From: an uncultured bacterium
GTDB lineage: Bacteria > Cyanobacteriota > Vampirovibrionia > Gastranaerophilales > Gastranaerophilaceae
Direction: 5' to 3'
Assembly: GCA_902489575.1 (NCBI GenBank)
Contig: CABUAQ010000066.1
Location: 1 to 11,437 of the forward strand
Length of the DNA stretch: 11,437 nucleotides
Shown here: positions 7,325-11,437 of the stretch, piece after piece
Layout: each line of letters opens with the position of its first letter
Numbering within the stretch: the first letter of the stretch is position 1
Made by a program: the position numbers and the translations under genes
Notes under the pieces: generated by a model
Databases searched by the model: none
Seen by the model: the letters and a program-made list of their open reading frames with translations, nothing else
Told to the model about the DNA's origin: nothing

Positions 7325-7668
7325 AATACGGCTTCTTCTGCATCCTTTTTAGATCCAAGTAATCTTATCGTATTTGCAACTACGTAGAAGGATTCTTTTT
7401 CCTGGCTTGTTACTTTATCCACCCAGCGGCGGTTAGCAATTCTGCCGTCCACTGCAACAAGTCTTCCTTTTTTTATGTATTCTGCGGCAAATTCAGCCTG
7501 ATTTCCCCAAACTTCAATGTTAAACCAGTCGGTTACTTCTGATTTTGTTTTTGTATCCCACCGGTTAACTGCAACCGAAAAAGTCGCCTTTGTTTTGCCC
7601 GAGTCGTAAGAATTGAAGTTTTCAGAAGCGTCTCTGCCTACTCTGCCTACTATTGTCACTGTGTTCAT
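7321..7668 (-). CDS. ssb: Single-stranded DNA-binding protein, short form
   Basis: A 115-residue OB-fold SSB: MNTVTIVGRVGRDAS at the start, TKATFSVAVNRW (26-37), TDWFNIEVWGNQAEFAAEYI (46-65), KKGRLVAVDGRI (66-77) and SFYVVANTIRLL (93-104). It binds and protects single-stranded DNA in replication and repair. The chain ends KKDAEEAVL, so the flexible linker and acidic DDDIPF-like tip that recruits partner proteins in most bacterial SSBs is missing; the stop is a genuine in-frame TGA rather than a window edge. Cyanobacterial SSBs are also short, which fits the proposed lineage. A GAGGA ribosome site lies seven bases before the ATG. It is first in an operon with the acid-sugar kinase, an unexpected partner. 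A second, full-length SSB may exist elsewhere in the genome. Confidence 0.92.
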   Translation of the reverse strand: MNTVTIVGRVGRDASENFNSYDSGKTKATFSVAVNRWDTKTKSEVTDWFNIEVWGNQAEFAAEYIKKGRLVAVDGRIANRRWVDKVTSQEKESFYVVANTIRLLGSKKDAEEAVL

Positions 7669-7693
7669 TTTATTTTCCTCATTTAATTCTTAT

Positions 7694-7722
7694 ATTATAC
7701 CCTGTAATTTTATATTGTCCAA
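7694..7722 (-). promoter_or_regulatory. Sigma70-type promoter of the ssb-kinase-pdxA operon
   Basis: On the minus strand TTGGAC (7717-7722) and a perfect TATAAT (7694-7699) are 17 bases apart. The start of transcription would be near 7687, about 20 bases before the ssb ATG. The -35 box begins just beyond the trpS stop codon, so the operon can be transcribed independently of trpS. Confidence 0.75.
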
Positions 7723-7723
7723 T

Positions 7724-8725
7724 TTAATACATTTTTACAAGTCTTCTTACATGAGAAAGGACTTCTTGCGCTTTTATTCTTGCTTTTGCGGAGCCTTCTT
7801 TAATGATCTCTTCTACAATTTCAGGGTGTTGTTCGTAGTATTTGCGGCGTTGTCTCATCGGAGCCATCTTTTCATTAATTTTTTCAGCAAGCCGGCGTTT
7901 GCATTGAGCACAACCTCTCAAGCCTTTTTCGCATTCGCATCTTACTGTTGATATATCTTCTTCTGACCCGAAAATCTTCCAATATTTGAATGCAACTTCG
8001 CACTCATCAGGGTGTCCAGGATCGTCTTTACGCAGTCTTGAACGATCTGTGATGGCAGTCATTACTTTTTTTTCAGTTTCTTCAGCTGTATCTGATATTT
8101 TTATATCATTATTAAAAGATTTACCCATTTTATTCCCGTCAAGTCCGCATATTAGCGAACAGTGGTTTAATAGAGGTTTTGCTTCGTGGAAAAATTCTTC
8201 GCCGTATAAGTTGTTAAATCTTCTTGCAATATCTCTTGTTATTTCGATATGGGCAACCTGATCAATTCCGACAGGAACACAGTCCGCATTAAACATCATA
8301 ATATCTGAACTCATTAATACGGGGTAACCCATCAATCCGTAATTTATTTGAGAATTTTGCCCTTCTTTTGTTTTAAGAATTTTTGCCATATCTTTCAGGG
8401 TTGGATCTCTTTCGACCCAGTTTTGCGGGGTTATCATACCCAGATAAATATTAAGTTCTGCAATTTCAGGAACTAAAGACTGAACATAGATTACAGATTT
8501 TTCCGGATCAATACCGCATGCCAGCCAATCCATAATAACATCCATTGTATTTTGTTTTAAATCTTCTGTTTTATCATATTTTGTAGTTAGTGCATGCCAG
8601 TCTGCTGCAAAGAAATAACAATCGTATTTATCTTGCAATTCAACCCAATTTTGAATTACTCCAAGATAATGTCCTAAGTGTAATTTCCCTGTGGGGCGCA
8701 TGCCTGATACAATAATTTGATTCAT
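7724..8725 (-). CDS. trpS: Tryptophanyl-tRNA synthetase, iron-sulfur type
   Basis: A 333-residue class Ic synthetase that charges tRNA-Trp with tryptophan using ATP. The HIGH-type motif is HLGH (16-19) and the KMSKS-type motif is KMGKS (199-203); GMRPTGKLHLGH (8-19) and PVGIDQVAHIEITRDIARRF (151-170) are typical of bacterial TrpRS. After the catalytic domain, Cys242, Cys265, Cys272 and Cys275 form C-x22-C-x6-C-x2-C, exactly the spacing of the 4Fe-4S cluster in Thermotoga maritima TrpRS, where it lies near the anticodon-binding region. An extra Cys263 sits next to it. AAAGGA lies ten bases before the ATG. No T-box or leader peptide fits in the short 5' region, so tryptophan control is not evident. 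Confidence 0.95.
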   Translation of the reverse strand: MNQIIVSGMRPTGKLHLGHYLGVIQNWVELQDKYDCYFFAADWHALTTKYDKTEDLKQNTMDVIMDWLACGIDPEKSVIYVQSLVPEIAELNIYLGMITPQNWVERDPTLKDMAKILKTKEGQNSQINYGLMGYPVLMSSDIMMFNADCVPVGIDQVAHIEITRDIARRFNNLYGEEFFHEAKPLLNHCSLICGLDGNKMGKSFNNDIKISDTAEETEKKVMTAITDRSRLRKDDPGHPDECEVAFKYWKIFGSEEDISTVRCECEKGLRGCAQCKRRLAEKINEKMAPMRQRRKYYEQHPEIVEEIIKEGSAKARIKAQEVLSHVRRLVKMY

Positions 8726-8754
8726 ATAAAACAGTCCTTTCTATTACTCTGTTC

Positions 8755-8783
8755 ATTATATATCAAAGGGGGTAATATAACAA
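8755..8783 (-). promoter_or_regulatory. trpS: Sigma70-type promoter of trpS
   Basis: On the minus strand TTGTTA (8778-8783) and a perfect TATAAT (8755-8760) are 17 bases apart. Transcription would start around 8748, giving a leader of about 23 bases before the trpS ATG. Confidence 0.65.
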
Positions 8784-8844
8784 ACCAAAGGTAATGATTG
8801 TAAAGATTTTATATTTTTTCAGTTTAATCTTATAACCAAACATA

Positions 8845-8883
8845 TCCGGAGATTTCTTATCAAATTTTTAAGAAAGCTGCGGA
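8845..8883 (-). terminator. Stem-loop after the mlaE-like gene, possible terminator
   Basis: TTTCTTA (8853-8859) and TAAGAAA (8869-8875) are perfect inverted arms around a nine-base loop. An outer TCCG/CGGA pairing and an inner AG/CT pairing extend the stem, with two mismatches. It begins 12 bases past the permease stop on the minus strand. There is no clean U run after it, so it may only be a 3'-end protecting hairpin. Confidence 0.4.
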
Positions 8884-8895
8884 GTTTTAATAGTT

Positions 8896-9630
8896 TTAGG
8901 CAATATAGAATACCAGGTTGATTAGAAAATCTGCAACAAGCATGTATATTGTTGAAAGGATTGCTGCTTGAGTTGTAGATGTTCCGACTTCTTTTGCCCC
9001 GCCTTTTGTCTGATAACCTTTTGTAGCACATACAAGTGCGATTAATGCACCGAATATACAAGCTTTTAATAAACTTATATAAATATCTTTGGTAGACATC
9101 CACGCCCAAACAGATGTCATGTATCTTGCAGGGTTAAGGTTTATTGTTCCCAAAGCAACAAACATGCCGCCTAAAATTCCTATAAATTCCGCAATAAGTA
9201 CGACCATGGGTACTGTAATTGCAGATGCAAGTATTCTTGGTGTAAAGTAGTATCCTACAGGGCTTATTTTAAGCGTTTTTATTGCATCAACTTGTGAGGT
9301 TACCTGCATGTTTGCAATTTCAGCGGAGATTGCCGTGCCTGCTCTTGCTCCGATTGCCAGAGCTACAAAGCCCGGTGCTATTTCTCTAATCATTACAACT
9401 GCTATTGTGCCGCCAATATATGCTTCTGCACCTGTCATTAAAAATTCTTTAGAAACTTGTATAGCTATAACTGCAGCTGATATAAATGCAATAACCAGTG
9501 ATATGGGAAGTGAATCATAACTTATTGCAGCAGCTTGAGTTACTACGGTTTTGAATTTCAAGTTTCCGCCGAACAAGTATTTGAAACATTCTGTCAAATT
9601 TTGTACACATTGTCCTAAAAATTTAATCAA
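8896..9630 (-). CDS. mlaE: MlaE-family ABC transporter permease (lipid transport)
   Basis: A 244-residue inner-membrane protein with about five hydrophobic helices. The MlaE signature runs from 82 to 120: REIAPGFVALAIGARAG (82-98), then TAISAEIANMQVTSQVDAIK (99-118). Family members (E. coli MlaE, plastid TGD1) form the channel dimer of an ABC complex that moves phospholipids or other lipids between membranes. The ATPase (MlaF) and MCE substrate-binding protein (MlaD) partners are not in the window and must be elsewhere, as is common in cyanobacteria. The start is TTG at 9628-9630: an in-frame TAG nine bases upstream rules out a longer form, and AAGGGG lies about ten bases before it. It follows the protease gene by 74 bases with no clear terminator between, so the two may share a transcript. 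Confidence 0.9.
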   Translation of the reverse strand: MIKFLGQCVQNLTECFKYLFGGNLKFKTVVTQAAAISYDSLPISLVIAFISAAVIAIQVSKEFLMTGAEAYIGGTIAVVMIREIAPGFVALAIGARAGTAISAEIANMQVTSQVDAIKTLKISPVGYYFTPRILASAITVPMVVLIAEFIGILGGMFVALGTINLNPARYMTSVWAWMSTKDIYISLLKACIFGALIALVCATKGYQTKGGAKEVGTSTTQAAILSTIYMLVADFLINLVFYIA

Positions 9631-9704
9631 CTTATACTAGCCCCTTTTCCTGAATATATCATAAAAATGTTTTCAGGGCTAGGTATGGTAGTTGAGATTA
9701 TTGT

Positions 9705-10397
9705 TTACTTATTATTTCTGGGAGTTTGATATTTTGTTTTATCTACCGAGGCAATAAATTTTATAGCTTCATTTGATGGAATTGCAAAACCTATGCCTAT
9801 GTTTGAAATATTATGATCAGGATTGTATATAGACTGGCTTATCCCAATAACTTCTCCTGTTGAATTCAATAATGGACCGCCGGAACAACCGGGATTTATT
9901 GCTGCGTCTGTTTGAAATCTGTTTTTTACATAATCAATTCTTGAAATAATTCCCTGTGTCAGGGTATTTGAAAATCCGAAAGGATTACCGATGGTCAATA
10001 CTTTTTGCCCTACTTTAACCTCTTCCGAATCACCAAATGACACTGTTTCAAGCGGTTGCTTCGGATTTATTTTAATTAGTGCTAAATCCTTATTTTTGCC
10101 CATTTGCGCAATGAATTGAGCTTTATATGTTTGCCCGTTATGGGTTGTAACACCTATTTCTTTAAAGTTTTCAACAACGTGAGAGCCTGTCAAGATTAAT
10201 CCGTCGGGAGAAACAATGCATCCTGTACCGGCTGATACTCCATCTTTTACCTGGGCTTCGATAGCAACAATTGCGGGGCTGATTTTTTCATACAAACTAA
10301 TGTTTATTTGTTCATCAGGTGCGTATTTTACCTGCGCTATACTGCAATTCATGCCAAGTAGTGCTACTGTGAATAATAAAAATATCTTTTTTTTCAT
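9705..10397 (-). CDS. Secreted trypsin-like (S1C/HtrA-type) serine protease without PDZ domain
   Basis: A 230-residue protein with a Sec signal peptide (basic MKKK, hydrophobic to about residue 16, likely cut after SIA at 21), so it should act in the periplasm or outside. The protease fold shows the catalytic triad: His73 (TGSHVV), Asp104 (KDLALIKI) and Ser172 (GCSGGPL). QTDAAINPG and IGFAIPSNEA are typical of DegP/HtrA-type enzymes. Unlike DegP/DegQ it stops right after the protease domain, with no PDZ module, so substrate choice and oligomer control must differ. Cys171 replaces the usual Asn before the catalytic Ser. Cys18 in the signal is not in a good lipobox. AGAGG lies about seven bases before the ATG. 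Probable role: degrading damaged or regulated envelope proteins; the actual target is unknown. Confidence 0.9.
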   Translation of the reverse strand: MKKKIFLLFTVALLGMNCSIAQVKYAPDEQINISLYEKISPAIVAIEAQVKDGVSAGTGCIVSPDGLILTGSHVVENFKEIGVTTHNGQTYKAQFIAQMGKNKDLALIKINPKQPLETVSFGDSEEVKVGQKVLTIGNPFGFSNTLTQGIISRIDYVKNRFQTDAAINPGCSGGPLLNSTGEVIGISQSIYNPDHNISNIGIGFAIPSNEAIKFIASVDKTKYQTPRNNK

Positions 10398-10546
10398 AGT
10401 TACCTCTTTTATGTAAATTATTTTTTTTATTCGTTTAAAAGGGTATTCTCTTGTGTTCTATTTTTGGTTTAGTTCTTGAAAATATTAAAATTTTAATGTA
10501 TAATTCAGAAGACGTTAAGTCCGAGAATTTAATTAAGGAGAAAATT
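10398..10546. other. Divergent intergenic region between protease and ycf23-like genes
   Basis: The two genes point away from each other, so this short region should hold promoters for both. A strong one is seen on the plus strand at 10476-10504. On the minus strand the region before the protease is A/T-rich runs (10421-10440) without a convincing -35/-10 pair. Confidence 0.6.
10476..10504 (+). promoter_or_regulatory. Near-consensus sigma70-type promoter of the ycf23-like gene
   Basis: TTGAAA (10476-10481) and a perfect TATAAT (10499-10504) are 17 bases apart. Transcription would start near 10511, inside the longer reading frame that begins upstream at 10451. This supports the downstream start codon at 10547. 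Confidence 0.75.
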
Positions 10547-11305
10547 ATGACAAGAATTGATTTATTCAAACACGCTTTAGAAGAAAAACGTGCTGTTAAA
10601 GTTATTGCCGGTATAGATAACTTTGATATCGAAAATATTAAGAAAGTTGTGACATCTGCTGAAAATGCAGGTGCAACTGCTGTAGATATATGTGCAAGAG
10701 AAGATATCGTTAAAGAAATTCGTCAAATGACTGATCTTCCGCTGTTTGTGTCTTCAATAGTACCGTCAGAACTTGTTAGAGCTGTCGAACTGGGTGCTGA
10801 TGCTATTGAACTCGGAAATTTTGATGTACTTTACAAAAAAGGGTCTTCATTTGATGCTAACGATGTTTTAGCTTTGGTAGAAGAAACGTTAAAATTGTTA
10901 GACGGTAAAGAAATATTTTTCTCAGTTACTATACCGGGAGAAATTTCAACTGCTGACCAAGTTGCATTGGCTGTTAAATTAGAAAATATGGGCATTGATT
11001 TGATTCAAACAGAAGGTCATTACTCTACTGAAGCTAATCTTTCAGGTGCAAGAGCTTTAATGGATAGAGCTGAATTAACAATTTCTAATACTATTGAACT
11101 TGCAAGAAATATTGAAATGCCGATTATGACAGCTACAGGTATTAACCCGACAACAGCTCCTTTTGCTTTTGCGGCAGGTGCCAGTGCTATTGGTTGTGGT
11201 TCTTGTGTAAATAAATTAACATCATCAATTTCTATGATTGCTACAATTTCCGCTCTTGTTGAAATTGCTAATAAAAATGCAGTAAAAGTTGCAGAATTTG
11301 TATAA
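10547..11305 (+). CDS. Ycf23/DUF561 family protein (predicted TIM-barrel)
   Basis: A 252-residue cytoplasmic protein with the alternating strand/helix pattern of a (beta/alpha)8 barrel. Features include VKVIAGIDNFDIENI (17-31), ATAVDICA (43-50), LFVSSIVPSELVRAVELGAD (66-85), QTEGHYS (154-160), and a C-terminal phosphate-site-like TATGINPTTAPFAFAAGASA (195-214) followed by IGCGSCVNKL. It resembles the DUF561/Ycf23 proteins conserved in cyanobacteria, algal plastids and plants, whose biochemical role is not established to my knowledge. I chose the ATG at 10547 because a perfect AAGGAG sits six bases before it. The same frame is open to 10451 (32 more residues) but that extension contains the promoter. 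It is a single-gene transcription unit ended by a strong terminator. Confidence 0.88.
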   Translation: MTRIDLFKHALEEKRAVKVIAGIDNFDIENIKKVVTSAENAGATAVDICAREDIVKEIRQMTDLPLFVSSIVPSELVRAVELGADAIELGNFDVLYKKGSSFDANDVLALVEETLKLLDGKEIFFSVTIPGEISTADQVALAVKLENMGIDLIQTEGHYSTEANLSGARALMDRAELTISNTIELARNIEMPIMTATGINPTTAPFAFAAGASAIGCGSCVNKLTSSISMIATISALVEIANKNAVKVAEFV

Positions 11306-11320
11306 TGATGTTTATAATTG

Positions 11321-11359
11321 AAAAGATGGCGCAGATTTTAGCTGCGCCATCTTTTTTTT
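11321..11359 (+). terminator. Strong Rho-independent terminator of the ycf23-like gene
   Basis: A perfect 14-base-pair stem (AAAAGATGGCGCAG at 11321-11334 with CTGCGCCATCTTTT at 11342-11355), a seven-base loop, and a run of eight T to 11359. It begins 15 bases after the stop codon. The A run at its left base could also let it work on the minus strand. Confidence 0.95.
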
Positions 11360-11361
11360 GC

Positions 11362-11390
11362 AAAAAAAAAGACCTTGTTAATTCAAGGCC
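11362..11390 (-). terminator. Probable minus-strand terminator for a gene beyond the right edge
   Basis: Read on the minus strand, CCTTG (11384-11388) and CAAGG (11373-11377) form a five-base-pair stem with a six-base loop, followed after two bases by nine T (11362-11370). The stem is short but the T run is convincing. It implies a convergent minus-strand gene ending near or beyond 11400. Confidence 0.45.
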
Positions 11391-11415
11391 TATCCGTTTA
11401 AATAAGAAGAGAGAG

Positions 11416-11435
11416 CTTTATATATTTATATAAAG
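11416..11435. repeat. Near-edge perfect AT-rich inverted repeat
   Basis: CTTTATATA and TATATAAAG are perfect nine-base arms separated by TT. No gene is recognised in 11391-11437. On the minus strand one frame stays open from the edge to a TAA at 11397-11399, so this could be the tail of a cut-off coding region or a second hairpin. Confidence 0.4.
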
Positions 11436-11437
11436 TC

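Noticed and set aside
8726..8895. T-box or tryptophan leader upstream of trpS
   Set aside because: The predicted leader after the promoter is only about 23 bases, too short for a T-box, and no Trp-rich leader peptide is seen.
9649..9677. CCTGAA/TTCAGG inverted repeat between protease and permease genes as a terminator
   Set aside because: Arms are only six bases with a 17-base loop and no T run follows on the minus strand.
10451..10546. N-terminal extension of the ycf23-like protein from 10451
   Set aside because: It contains the -35/-10 promoter, has no ribosome site, and the ATG at 10547 has a perfect one; the family-like sequence begins at MTRIDLF.

Overview
The window looks like a piece of an AT-rich, Gram-negative chromosome from a non-photosynthetic relative of the cyanobacteria (Melainabacteria/Vampirovibrionia, perhaps a gut Gastranaerophilales). 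This is an inference from four things: a Ycf23/DUF561 protein, a family best known from cyanobacteria and plastids; a short SSB without an acidic tail; an MlaE/TGD1-type lipid permease; and a pseudopilin-like protein with an A|FTLAEVLITLAIIGVVAALTIP start. No phage, transposon, rRNA, tRNA or CRISPR array was seen.

Layout. (1) Positions 3-4014, plus strand: the 3' part of a large SF1 helicase gene whose beginning lies outside the window, overlapping a small PD-(D/E)XK nuclease with an AddB/Cas4-type iron-sulfur cysteine pattern. Together they look like a split AddAB/RecBCD-type DNA-end-processing machine. (2) Positions 4007-4999, plus strand: a promoter, a ribosome site, a short leader ORF ending at a run of nine G, and a pilin-like gene. 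Removing one G would fuse the leader to the pilin gene, so this is a candidate slippage or phase-variation switch. (3) Positions 5058-7722, minus strand: an operon of ssb, a DUF1537 four-carbon acid-sugar kinase and a PdxA-family dehydrogenase behind a clear sigma70-type promoter. The kinase/dehydrogenase pair matches the known D-threonate/D-erythronate breakdown module; ssb as first gene is unexpected. (4) Positions 7724-8783, minus strand: trpS with its own promoter, encoding a TrpRS with the four-cysteine motif of the iron-sulfur TrpRS of Thermotoga maritima. (5) Positions 8845-10397, minus strand: a secreted PDZ-less trypsin-like protease followed by an MlaE-type permease. (6) Positions 10476-11359, plus strand: the ycf23-like gene with a near-consensus promoter, a perfect Shine-Dalgarno sequence and a strong terminator. 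A weaker opposite-facing terminator follows, suggesting a minus-strand gene just past the right edge.

The strongest leads are the G9 tract before the pilin-like gene and the helicase with a decayed N-terminal helicase-like half next to its Fe-S nuclease. The iron-sulfur TrpRS and the His-to-Gln change in the PdxA homologue come next. All family assignments are by motif reading, without a database search.
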